A stretch of DNA of 33,432 bases, taken from assembly GCA_903888345.1 (NCBI GenBank), contig CAISTG010000035.1, forward strand, positions 1 to 33,432. The letters run 5' to 3'. The notes under the pieces are model-generated. The model was not told the DNA's origin. It did no database searches and saw only the letters and a list, made by a program, of their open reading frames with translations. The translations under genes were made by a program, and so were the position numbers. Of the stretch, positions 15,896 through 23,198 are shown in pieces (the first letter of the stretch is position 1; each line of letters starts with the position of its first letter). The DNA comes from Candidatus Buchananbacteria bacterium (GTDB lineage Bacteria; Patescibacteriota; Patescibacteriia; 2-01-FULL-39-33).

Positions 15896-15929
15896 AAAAA
15901 GATGCCCCTTAATCGGGGCATCTTTTTTT
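15896..15929. terminator. Bidirectional terminator (cold-shock gene and cfa)
   Basis: GATGCCCC (15901-15908) pairs with GGGGCATC (15915-15922), flanked by an A run before and a T run after, so it serves both convergent genes. Confidence 0.85.
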
Positions 15930-15940
15930 GTTAGAAATAT

Positions 15941-17059
15941 TTAGCGAATTGATTTATAGACTCCTTTAACGCCCTTAGGTGACAAAGCAATTTGCCAGAG
16001 TTGGATGGAACGAGCGCGGAAGGCACCGGCACAGCATAATAGGTAATAGCACCACATGCGATAGAATCTTTCATCATAGCTCTTACTTAGCTCAGGCCAG
16101 GCTTTTAAGAAATTATCATACCAAGCGAGTAAAGTTTTGTCGTAATAGGCACCGAAGTTATGCACGTCTTCAATAACGAATAACCCTTCCGTGGCGGTAG
16201 TTAATTGTTTGAGTGAGGGCAGGGATCCGTTAGGGAAAATATATTTCTCAATCCACGGGTCGGTATTGCTGCCGGATTTGAGACTGCCGATGGTGTGAAG
16301 CAAGAATAATCCATCTTCTTTCAAGCATCTTTTGGCGACCTCCATGTAGGTGCGGTAATTTTTGGAACCGACATGCTCGATCATGCCAATCGAAACAATG
16401 TGGTCGAATTTCTCGTTGACGTCGCGGTAATCTTGTAGGCGGAATTCAACATCTAATCCGGCGCATAATTCTTCTGCCAGTTTTTTTTGTTCTTTAGATA
16501 CAGTCACACCAATAACTTTGGCGCCGTAATTTTTGGCGGCGTGGCGAGCAAAACTGCCCCAGCCACAACCGATATCCAAAACGCGTTGGCCTGGTTGCAA
16601 GTTTAATTTTTTGCAAATCAAATCCAGCTTGGCGTCTTCGGCCTCAGTTAAGTCAGTGGTGTCTTTGAAATAGCCACAGCTGTAGGTCATACTTGGTCCG
16701 AGCATCTCGACGAATAAATCGTTGCCTGTGTCATAATGTTTTTCACCGACTTGGAAAGCTCGGCTGACTGCTTGCATGTTAAAAAGTTTGGCCTTGATAA
16801 ATCCGGCGACTACCGGCAAGGAAAGCCCTAGACGGTCATAGATGTTGGTTGAAAGGATACGATGAAAGAATTCATCGAGCTTTGCGCATTCCCACCAACC
16901 GTCCATGTAGGCTTCACCAAGTCCCAGTGACCCTTCAGCTTTGATGCGGTCATATAATTTGGGATTCTTAATTTGAGGATCCCAGGGGTTGGGGCCATCC
17001 AAAACAATCCCGGTCGGCTCAAGGAGGTAATTTGCCCACTTTTTTGTTGTCTCACTCAT
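15941..17059 (-). CDS. cfa: Cyclopropane-fatty-acyl-phospholipid synthase
   Basis: This 372-residue SAM-dependent enzyme converts cis double bonds of membrane phospholipid acyl chains into cyclopropane rings. Visible: the N-terminal region with GLGEAYMDGWW, the substrate motif KHYDTGNDLF, YSCGYF with the active-site Cys, SAM motif I VLDIGCGWG, GMIEHVG with the active-site Glu, LLHTIG with the His, and NFGAYYDKTL with the Tyr of the bicarbonate site. The length is close to that of the E. coli enzyme (382). All expected catalytic residues are present, in contrast to the nearby oleate-hydratase-like protein. A promoter lies at 17084-17112. Confidence 0.95.
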   Translation of the reverse strand: MSETTKKWANYLLEPTGIVLDGPNPWDPQIKNPKLYDRIKAEGSLGLGEAYMDGWWECAKLDEFFHRILSTNIYDRLGLSLPVVAGFIKAKLFNMQAVSRAFQVGEKHYDTGNDLFVEMLGPSMTYSCGYFKDTTDLTEAEDAKLDLICKKLNLQPGQRVLDIGCGWGSFARHAAKNYGAKVIGVTVSKEQKKLAEELCAGLDVEFRLQDYRDVNEKFDHIVSIGMIEHVGSKNYRTYMEVAKRCLKEDGLFLLHTIGSLKSGSNTDPWIEKYIFPNGSLPSLKQLTTATEGLFVIEDVHNFGAYYDKTLLAWYDNFLKAWPELSKSYDERFYRMWCYYLLCCAGAFRARSIQLWQIALSPKGVKGVYKSIR

Positions 17060-17083
17060 ACGTAGGTGTTATTAATTGTCTAT

Positions 17084-17112
17084 ATTGTAACCTCTTCCAC
17101 AATATTTAGCAA
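17084..17112 (-). promoter_or_regulatory. Promoter of cfa
   Basis: On the minus strand TTGCTA (17112-17107), 17 bp, TACAAT (17089-17084). The transcription start would lie near 17077, about 18 nt before the ATG; no strong ribosome site is seen. Confidence 0.55.
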
Positions 17113-17186
17113 CTAGATATTTAGTAAAAAATTGGCGATTATTGGCAATTTTATTGATCTTGGGATCATGATGATAATTATCTAGT

Positions 17187-17215
17187 TTGACAATGGTTAG
17201 CAATTATGCTAAATT
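17187..17215 (+). promoter_or_regulatory. Upstream promoter with operator-like repeat, 411-aa gene
   Basis: TTGACA (17187-17192), 17 bp, TAAATT (17210-17215). The spacer and -10 contain the inverted repeat TTAGCA-atta-TGCTAA (17197-17212), a likely protein-binding site. Confidence 0.6.
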
Positions 17216-17243
17216 GGTTTGAAACTTAGTACCTTATCAATAC

Positions 17244-17272
17244 TTGACGAAAGTTAAATAAATAATTGTAAT
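17244..17272 (+). promoter_or_regulatory. Downstream promoter, 411-aa gene
   Basis: TTGACG (17244-17249), 17 bp, TGTAAT (17267-17272). It is a second promoter 57 bp downstream of the first, leaving a leader of about 90 nt. Confidence 0.5.
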
Positions 17273-17369
17273 TTGAATAACTGGTTGCTTTTTTGACCCC
17301 GGTTCCTTTAAAACTGTATTTTAGGAGCTGATTAGATATATTTGTAACCAACAAACAGGAGTGATGACT

Positions 17370-18602
17370 ATGGGTAAAAAGACTGGTGTTGTTGACCTTG
17401 TTGCTGAAGTTACGCCGGTTGCGGCGAGCGATGGTTGTGCTGCCGCCTGGCAGGAAAAGGTTGGCGCTTTTGCCACCGCTGTGGGCAAACCACTTGAGGC
17501 AGTGAATGAGGCGTTGGCTGCCGTTTGTGGTGCGCCGAGCGAAGCTGCCTTGGCGGTTCTGGCTGATGAAGAGAGCAGTCCGTTGGCGGATCTCAAAGAA
17601 GCTTTGGCAGAATTGAAGATCCCCAGTGGCGTTTTGCGTCAGAGCGTGACTTTGTTGCGGGGACCCAAGACGGCGCCGGTTGGAGCCACGGTCTTTCAGG
17701 GCTATGGTGCTCTCCCGGTCATGCCCAATGAAGCAAGTTTTATCGAAAGCCTCAAAGTTGGTGGCGTGTTGCGTCCCGGGCAAACGGATGTGATTGCCGC
17801 TTGCCGTTCCGGTTTGGCCGAAAAGGTGGAATATTACTCCTTGCCGAAAAAGATCCTGACGGGAATTTTTGATTATACCAAATCGCGGAAGCAGTTGTTG
17901 GATCGACGCTATTGGGATTTGAAAAAGCAGTTGGCCAAGAACTATTATGCCGATATTTTGGAGGCGCTTGGTCTGCCTGGCGAAGCTGTCAATCCGAAGA
18001 GCAAGCAGGAGTTTTTGAATAAGGTTAATGCCAAGATGTGGCAGGCGCTTTACGATTTCAATTGTCTGGTTGCTGAATGGAATGATCGATTCCTGGCGTC
18101 GGGCAATAATAATATGGCTTTTCTTTCGGCGTTCGTCGCTGTTCAAGCCGGAGGCTCGGTACCGGCATCGATGCAGATTCCTGATACGACTTACTTGCGT
18201 GAGGCTGTTGATGCATTCATCGAAACGGTCAACGAGATTTTCTCTCCGGACGGTTTGCCAATCGCGCGCGCGTTGGCGGTTGATGCGGGTCGTATCAACG
18301 AACTGATCAATGATGAGAGTATCTATACTGCTCTGGGCAAGTCTGATCGTGAGGCGATGCTGCAGGGTTTGGGCGCAACGACTGTCACTTCCGATTATTT
18401 GACGATGGAAAAGTCGCTGCCGCATTTCGCGCTGAGCGTGATGTGCTTTAAGGATGTTCCGATCGGTACGGAGCTTGGTTATCTGTCGGCTTTGTATCAG
18501 TTGGGTGGCAGTATTCCTTGGCACAAGCTGATTCCTGAGGTTAATACTCCGCAGGCCATCGGCCGTGGCGATGGCATTAACCAGCGACGGCTCGTCCGCT
18601 AA
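17370..18602 (+). CDS. Hypothetical protein, 410 aa, start of the vWA/PurA-like cluster
   Basis: I do not recognise this protein. It is soluble and mostly helical, with an Ala-rich N-terminus (about residues 5-70) and no signal peptide or membrane segment. A basic segment (KSRKQLLDRRYWDLKKQ) lies near residue 170. The third in-frame start (ATG 17370) is chosen because CAGGAG (17356-17361) is 8 bp upstream; GTG 17361 and ATG 17364 overlap or crowd the ribosome site. Its base composition is visibly more GC-rich than its surroundings. It has two tandem promoters and its own terminator, and precedes the kinase/pseudokinase/vWA unit in the same direction. A link to that cluster is inferred from position and ribosome-site style. 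Confidence 0.75.
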   Translation: MGKKTGVVDLVAEVTPVAASDGCAAAWQEKVGAFATAVGKPLEAVNEALAAVCGAPSEAALAVLADEESSPLADLKEALAELKIPSGVLRQSVTLLRGPKTAPVGATVFQGYGALPVMPNEASFIESLKVGGVLRPGQTDVIAACRSGLAEKVEYYSLPKKILTGIFDYTKSRKQLLDRRYWDLKKQLAKNYYADILEALGLPGEAVNPKSKQEFLNKVNAKMWQALYDFNCLVAEWNDRFLASGNNNMAFLSAFVAVQAGGSVPASMQIPDTTYLREAVDAFIETVNEIFSPDGLPIARALAVDAGRINELINDESIYTALGKSDREAMLQGLGATTVTSDYLTMEKSLPHFALSVMCFKDVPIGTELGYLSALYQLGGSIPWHKLIPEVNTPQAIGRGDGINQRRLVR

Positions 18603-18624
18603 TTTTCGTTCCTTGTAATTACTG

Positions 18625-18655
18625 CTCCGGTAGCTTAGCTGCCGGAGTTTTTTTA
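18625..18655 (+). terminator. Terminator of the 411-aa gene
   Basis: CTCCGGTAGC (18625-18634) pairs with GCTGCCGGAG (18638-18647) with one mismatch, followed by TTTTTTT. Confidence 0.8.
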
Positions 18656-18701
18656 TGGCTAATTTTCCAGTATTCTTTAATATTTAATACTTGAGTTGGA
18701 C

Positions 18702-18730
18702 TTGACTTTAACTTGTTGGTTTGTTAAGAT
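18702..18730 (+). promoter_or_regulatory. Promoter of the kinase/pseudokinase/vWA unit
   Basis: TTGACT (18702-18707), 17 bp, TAAGAT (18725-18730), giving a leader of about 50 nt. Confidence 0.65.
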
Positions 18731-18788
18731 TGCCAATCGGACCTTACAATTGAAGTTATAACAAATTAACTCAAACAGGAGAATAACA

Positions 18789-19448
18789 ATGCTAGTTGTA
18801 AGTGGACTCAATGACGGAATCTTGGCGATATCTAAGTGGCTCGAAGCGAATTCGCGACCAGTCTTAATCGGGATTGCTGGCATGACTTGCTCCGGCAAAA
18901 CGACGTTAGCAGAAAAATTGCAACAGTCGTTAACGGAACGATCAGTGCTGGTTACACTCGATAATTTCTTTAGGGAATCGATTGATCCGCAACTCCCTCG
19001 AACCAGTGAAGGAAAAAAACTTTTTGACGTTCCGAATTCATATAACGGTAGCGAATTTATCAGTACGGTCGCTCGCTTAGTGGCGGGCTATGAAACTCAA
19101 ATGCCGTATTATGATAAACAGTCCGGTTGTCGCTTGCTGGAAAGATATCAGCGCGTCGCCGCGGCACCAATTATTATTGCCGAAGGACTTTTTGCCCTGA
19201 CCTTTATCAAAGACTTGAAAGTTAAGTCGTTATCGGTATTTGTTAAGGCGGACACTAAAGTTTGTCTGCAGCGGCGAATTGCTCGTGATGTTCCGATTTT
19301 TCGCGTAACACCGGAGCGAGTGCAAAAGAATTTTGAATTGAAAGTTCTGCCGTATTGTGACTATGTCACGACTCAAGAACAAGAGGCGGCAATAGTCATT
19401 TCGACCAATCCAGAAAGGAATTCCGATGACCTACGAAACAGTGCATGA
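18789..19448 (+). CDS. Uridine-kinase-like P-loop kinase
   Basis: This 219-residue protein belongs to the uridine kinase/phosphoribulokinase group, which phosphorylates nucleosides or sugar phosphates with ATP. Walker A is GMTCSGKTT (31-39); LVTLDNFFR (about 55-63) is the DDFY-type base/metal motif; FDVPNSYN corresponds to the family's FDHPDAFD; PYYDK is the substrate loop; EGLFAL follows Walker B; and RRIARDV is the lid. Starts other than ATG 18789 lack the CAGGAG ribosome site. It overlaps the pseudokinase gene by 23 bp. As a housekeeping uridine kinase it is divergent, and its operon partners suggest a specialised substrate. Confidence 0.8.
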   Translation: MLVVSGLNDGILAISKWLEANSRPVLIGIAGMTCSGKTTLAEKLQQSLTERSVLVTLDNFFRESIDPQLPRTSEGKKLFDVPNSYNGSEFISTVARLVAGYETQMPYYDKQSGCRLLERYQRVAAAPIIIAEGLFALTFIKDLKVKSLSVFVKADTKVCLQRRIARDVPIFRVTPERVQKNFELKVLPYCDYVTTQEQEAAIVISTNPERNSDDLRNSA

Positions 19449-20547
19449 ACTTTATGAAGATTTGCAACAAGCCGTCAAACCGGAAGATATTTTCGGTAGC
19501 TTCAATGAAACGTTTGATTTGAGTGTTCAGGGAAGCTTACTCGAAGAAAAGTATCGTGAACTGTTGGCCATCGTCGACGTAACAAAGTATGCCGATCTTT
19601 ATGATCAGGCGGTCGCGGAAGCGGCCAAAATAATCTTGGACAAATATTATGTTCAAGCCAAAGAGTGGATCGCAATCGCCGGTTATGGTGAGGCGCGTCA
19701 CGTGGTTACGTCAGTTCGCTCAGGCCAGGAAAAATTTCAGACTGAGCGAGGTGAATATATTTTGGGCGAAGCATTTGTCCAAGGTGATCATGCCACTCTT
19801 TATGAGGGTGAGTATGTTCGGAACAATGAAGCGGTTCGAGTCGCCATCAAGATTACTGATAGTGCGGCAAATAATAGTTTAATTACCCGCGAGGCGCGTA
19901 CACTGGAAGCTTTTTATGAGGATCCCGCGGATGAGATCAAACATTTTCCGATCTTGCTTGATCAGTTTCAGACTGACGATGGGCGGTCGGGATTGGTTTT
20001 TCGTTACGCTGATAATTGTTTCGATTTGTATACCGTGCGAGAAAATTTCCGTTACAAGAACGGTGTTCATCGGAAACACATGGTCTGGATGTTGAATCGA
20101 GCCTTGTCAGCACTAACTTATGCTCATGCCTATGAGCGGTTACATGGAAATATTGAACCGTCACATTTGATGATTCGGCCGCGTGATCATAATATGTTCC
20201 TGGTTGGTTGGGGTCATAGTATTTTTGCCCCCAAGAAGACTGGTGAAAATTTCAGTGTCTATAATTCTGAATTTAGTGCGCCTGAGGTTAAAGAACGCGG
20301 TGTGGCTTTGCGTTCAGCCGATATTTATTCGCTGGGCATGTGCATGGTCTATATTCTGGGTGGTAATGTTGCCGCCAAGACTATTCCTGATGATGTCGAA
20401 GATGAGTTGGCGAATTTTTTGGGTTCGATGATTCTGGAGAGTCCCTTTCAGCGGGCGCAATCTGCTCTAGTGTTAAAGAAGCAATTGAATGCGATGATTG
20501 TCCGGCTTTGGGGACCGAAGAAATTTTTGGTTTTTGAAATGGATTAA
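19426..20547 (+). CDS. Protein pseudokinase with N-terminal helical domain
   Basis: This 373-residue protein has an N-terminal helical part (1-105) and a protein-kinase-like fold (about 110-345). The ATP-anchoring VAIK is present (K142), as are SAPE (284-287) and DIYSLGM (299-305) of the C-lobe. The catalytic loop reads HGNIEPSHL (240-248) in place of HRDxKPxN, so the catalytic Asp is Asn242 and the metal Asn is His247. DFG is replaced by GWG (261-263). Phosphotransfer by the usual mechanism is therefore unlikely; a scaffold, nucleotide sensor or allosteric partner is more plausible. The start lies inside the previous gene and is supported by AAAGGA (19414-19419), so translation is coupled to the uridine-kinase-like gene. 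Confidence 0.8.
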   Translation: MTYETVHELYEDLQQAVKPEDIFGSFNETFDLSVQGSLLEEKYRELLAIVDVTKYADLYDQAVAEAAKIILDKYYVQAKEWIAIAGYGEARHVVTSVRSGQEKFQTERGEYILGEAFVQGDHATLYEGEYVRNNEAVRVAIKITDSAANNSLITREARTLEAFYEDPADEIKHFPILLDQFQTDDGRSGLVFRYADNCFDLYTVRENFRYKNGVHRKHMVWMLNRALSALTYAHAYERLHGNIEPSHLMIRPRDHNMFLVGWGHSIFAPKKTGENFSVYNSEFSAPEVKERGVALRSADIYSLGMCMVYILGGNVAAKTIPDDVEDELANFLGSMILESPFQRAQSALVLKKQLNAMIVRLWGPKKFLVFEMD

Positions 20548-20608
20548 TTGTTATTAAGGTTAGTTACTGATAAATATTTATAATTCAACCGAAAGAGGAG
20601 ATGCCGCT

Positions 20609-22099
20609 ATGGGCGGAGGCCATTTTGATGAAAGTAATTCTATCAGGATACGCGAATTTTCTCGCGGCAGTTCCCGTAGCTTTGGGTATATACCGGAATC
20701 AAGTATACCGAAGGAACGCAAAGTTCATGCAGCGCTTAATCCGAAAAACTGTATTCGTGAATGTCGCGACAATCCTGATCATCCACTAACGACACCGATC
20801 GTGCCGGGTATGGACGTGACGGAATCGCGTGGCGATGATGTCAGAGTGATGTTCAAGAAATTGCCGCGATTCATTGGTCAAATCTTTTTGCGGGGCTATG
20901 TTCCCGATCCGACCATTAGTTGTTGCGCAATTGGCGATGCTACTTGTGACTTGGCGCCACTGCAGGTTGGTCAGTTTGAAGCTGACAGCCGACTCGACGC
21001 TGTTCTGACGGAGCAGATTTGGGCAGAAAAAGGTGGCGGCGGGACTGGACAGGAAAGTTACGAACTTGCGGCTTACTATTATGCCAATAAAGTAATGCTC
21101 GATTGTCTGGCGCGCGGCAAGAAGGGCTATTTCTTCTTTACGGCTGATGAATCGCCATATCCGAAACTTAGCAAGGCTGAAGTCAAACGCATTATTGGCG
21201 ATACACTGCAGTCGGACGTGCCGACAGCGGAAGTCTTTGCTGATTTGCAGAAAAAGTTCGAAACCTATTTGATCTACATCAAGAAGCCTTGGGCTCAGCG
21301 CAAGAAATCGGTTGATGCCGAAATTGAGCAGCGAGTGAAGAAGGCCGGCGGCATGTATGATGGCGTGGACGTTCGTTTCTCGTTGTTGTGGCATGACCGC
21401 AATGATTTGGATATCCATGTGAGAACGCCCAGTGGCGAGCATATTTATTATTCTAATAAGCAGGCTGATGGCGGCTATCTGGATGTCGATAAGAATGTGA
21501 ACGGCGAAACCACGAAGCCAGTGGAAAATGTCCGCTGGAAAAAGGGTTCAGCGCCTAAGGGCAATTATGAAGTTTGGGTGGAGCGCTATCGTTTTCATGA
21601 GCCGATTGATCTGGATTCTCCTTTCAAAGTGGAAATCTGTATTGGTAATCAGGTTGAAAGTTACGAGGGTGTCATTCCTGCTGGCAGAACTCACGGCGAT
21701 AGTCGGGTGACTGTTGGGGAGTATCATTACGATCCCAATCAGATGGCGCCGGCTGAAACCGAAGCTGATGATCAGTATGCAGCTTATCAGGATCATGTGG
21801 TTATTGGCGAATGGGCCAAATTGTTGCCGGAAGAGAACATTCTCGTGATTAAGGATCCCAAAGCAATCATTGATACGATGTTGGGAGTCCTGGCACTTAA
21901 GGGTGGCACGCGGACCTTGGAGCAATTTTTGATCGAACTTAAAGAGGACGATCAGACTGATGAACGCATCGCCGATGTGTCGGAAGCACTTAAGCTACTG
22001 GCGCAATCTTGCTCGCAGACCAAGGTTGGGGTGACTGCCGTCAAGCGGTCAGGTACGCTCAAGAAACGTGGCAGTGGTAAGTTGATCAATCTCGACTAA
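20609..22099 (+). CDS. vWA domain protein with DUF2135-like beta sandwich
   Basis: This is a 496-residue protein. Residues about 60-225 form a von Willebrand factor A domain of the bacterial type: the MIDAS is DVTES (69-73, D-x-T-x-S), the second Thr is in GGGGTGQES (142-150), and the third ligand is Asp in FFTADE (177-181). Residues about 250-350 resemble a DUF2135/YfaP-like beta sandwich (LLWHDRNDLDIHV, then SGEHIYYSN and PKGNYEVWVERY). The C-terminal ~110 residues are helical and end in a basic tail. There is no signal peptide, so it acts in the cytoplasm, most likely as a metal-dependent adhesion scaffold for partners in this cluster. AGGAG lies 8 bp before the ATG. It is third in its transcription unit and is followed by a terminator. 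Confidence 0.8.
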   Translation: MGGGHFDESNSIRIREFSRGSSRSFGYIPESSIPKERKVHAALNPKNCIRECRDNPDHPLTTPIVPGMDVTESRGDDVRVMFKKLPRFIGQIFLRGYVPDPTISCCAIGDATCDLAPLQVGQFEADSRLDAVLTEQIWAEKGGGGTGQESYELAAYYYANKVMLDCLARGKKGYFFFTADESPYPKLSKAEVKRIIGDTLQSDVPTAEVFADLQKKFETYLIYIKKPWAQRKKSVDAEIEQRVKKAGGMYDGVDVRFSLLWHDRNDLDIHVRTPSGEHIYYSNKQADGGYLDVDKNVNGETTKPVENVRWKKGSAPKGNYEVWVERYRFHEPIDLDSPFKVEICIGNQVESYEGVIPAGRTHGDSRVTVGEYHYDPNQMAPAETEADDQYAAYQDHVVIGEWAKLLPEENILVIKDPKAIIDTMLGVLALKGGTRTLEQFLIELKEDDQTDERIADVSEALKLLAQSCSQTKVGVTAVKRSGTLKKRGSGKLINLD

Positions 22100-22121
22100 A
22101 TTATAAAGAAGTACCTTTTCG

Positions 22122-22152
22122 GACCAAACTCTCGTAGTTTGGTCTTTTTTTC
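22122..22152 (+). terminator. Terminator after the vWA gene
   Basis: GACCAAACT (22122-22130) pairs with AGTTTGGTC (22136-22144), followed by eight T. Confidence 0.85.
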
Positions 22153-22167
22153 TGCTTAAATTTACCC

Positions 22168-22196
22168 TTGACGCGAGGCGATTAATGTGGTAAGGT
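22168..22196 (+). promoter_or_regulatory. Promoter of the PK-like/PurA-like unit
   Basis: TTGACG (22168-22173), 17 bp, TAAGGT (22191-22196). The leader is about 53 nt and ends in an AAAAGGA ribosome site. Confidence 0.6.
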
Positions 22197-22255
22197 TTTG
22201 GATTGAACTTTGACAATTATGATTATTTTAAAATCAAACCAAAAAGGACGAAATA

Positions 22256-23194
22256 ATGATTATTGCAACCTTACCGCCAGTCTATCAGGAAGAATTAAGT
22301 GAGCAAATTGCCAGCCATCCGCGAGTTGATGTGTTGCGTTATAATACTGGTATGGATAGTTATTTTGATCCGGATGAGACCCTGGTATTGCTGAAACAAC
22401 TTACTGAAAGATTTGGTAAGAAACTTTGGCTGGATTTGAAGGGTCGGCAATTGCGCATTAAGGAATGGGTGACGCCTGGCTATAGTGAAATCGTTCTCAA
22501 TCATGCGATTGAGGTGACGGGCCCAGCCCGAGTTCATTTCCGTGGTAGCGGTTGGACCAATCTCAAATATGCTGATGGCAATCGGATCTTCGTTGATCCA
22601 TTGCCGCCCCAAGCTTTGGGCAAGGGACAATCAGTCAATGTAGTTGGTGCCGATGTTAAGATCACTGGCTATCTAACCGACCTTGATCGCGAGTATATCG
22701 AGTTAGCTAAACCTTGTGGTGTCGGCGGATTTTTGTTGTCTTTTGTCGAACGTGTATCCGATATTTCCGAGGTAATGAGTATTTGGGGTGACGATAAAGA
22801 ATCCATGCCCGACCTCATTTTGAAAATTGAGTCAGCGCGAGGCTTAGAGTTTATTCGAAATTTTTCAGTCGAGCCTTTTGCTTCTGCATCTAATCTAGTG
22901 ACTCCAATGTTGGCTCGTGATGATCTCTTCAATGAGCTAGGTAGCGGTCCCTTAGTTTTGTCGGCCGCTACTGAGTTGATTCAGGGATATCCTGAAGCCA
23001 TTACTGCTTCGCGTTTGTGGTCGGGCCTGGAAAGAACCGGCGAGGCGACGGTTGCAGATTTTGCTGATTGGCATTTATTGCATCAGCAAGGCTACAAGAA
23101 TTTCATGCTGTCTGATGGTCTCTGTTTGCGGCAGTTTACTGCCGCCATGGAAGCCATTGAAGAATATTATCAAGCTTATCCTGAGAAGGAGTAA
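22256..23194 (+). CDS. Pyruvate-kinase-like TIM-barrel protein, 312 aa
   Basis: The sequence follows the barrel part of pyruvate kinase: IIATLPP at the start, LDLKGRQLRI (59-68, like the DxKGPEIR strand), GFLLSFVE (158-165), LKIESARGLEFI (189-200, with the Lys and Glu of the PEP/metal site) and MLARDDLFNEL (218-228, like MVARGDLGVE). ATVADFADWHLLHQQGY then matches the PTRAE helix. At 312 residues it lacks the regulatory C-terminal domain, and the B domain is reduced to a short insert, so it is not an ordinary glycolytic enzyme. It may be a kinase or lyase acting on a small carboxylic acid. The PurA-like gene begins 4 bp after its stop. Confidence 0.75.
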   Translation: MIIATLPPVYQEELSEQIASHPRVDVLRYNTGMDSYFDPDETLVLLKQLTERFGKKLWLDLKGRQLRIKEWVTPGYSEIVLNHAIEVTGPARVHFRGSGWTNLKYADGNRIFVDPLPPQALGKGQSVNVVGADVKITGYLTDLDREYIELAKPCGVGGFLLSFVERVSDISEVMSIWGDDKESMPDLILKIESARGLEFIRNFSVEPFASASNLVTPMLARDDLFNELGSGPLVLSAATELIQGYPEAITASRLWSGLERTGEATVADFADWHLLHQQGYKNFMLSDGLCLRQFTAAMEAIEEYYQAYPEKE

Positions 23195-23198
23195 CCTT

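Noticed and set aside
17226-18524. 432-codon open frame on the minus strand opposite the 411-aa gene
   Set aside because: Its composition (Arg/Gln/Ser/Ile-rich) is that of an antisense shadow; the plus gene has a ribosome site, promoters and a terminator.
20786-21442. 218-codon minus-strand open frame inside the vWA gene
   Set aside because: Antisense shadow of a gene with clear domain motifs; no ribosome site or promoter.
23052-23198. 49-residue N-terminal extension of the PurA-like protein
   Set aside because: It lies wholly within the upstream PK-like gene in another frame, and GTG 23199 has an ideal ribosome site and the family's usual start.
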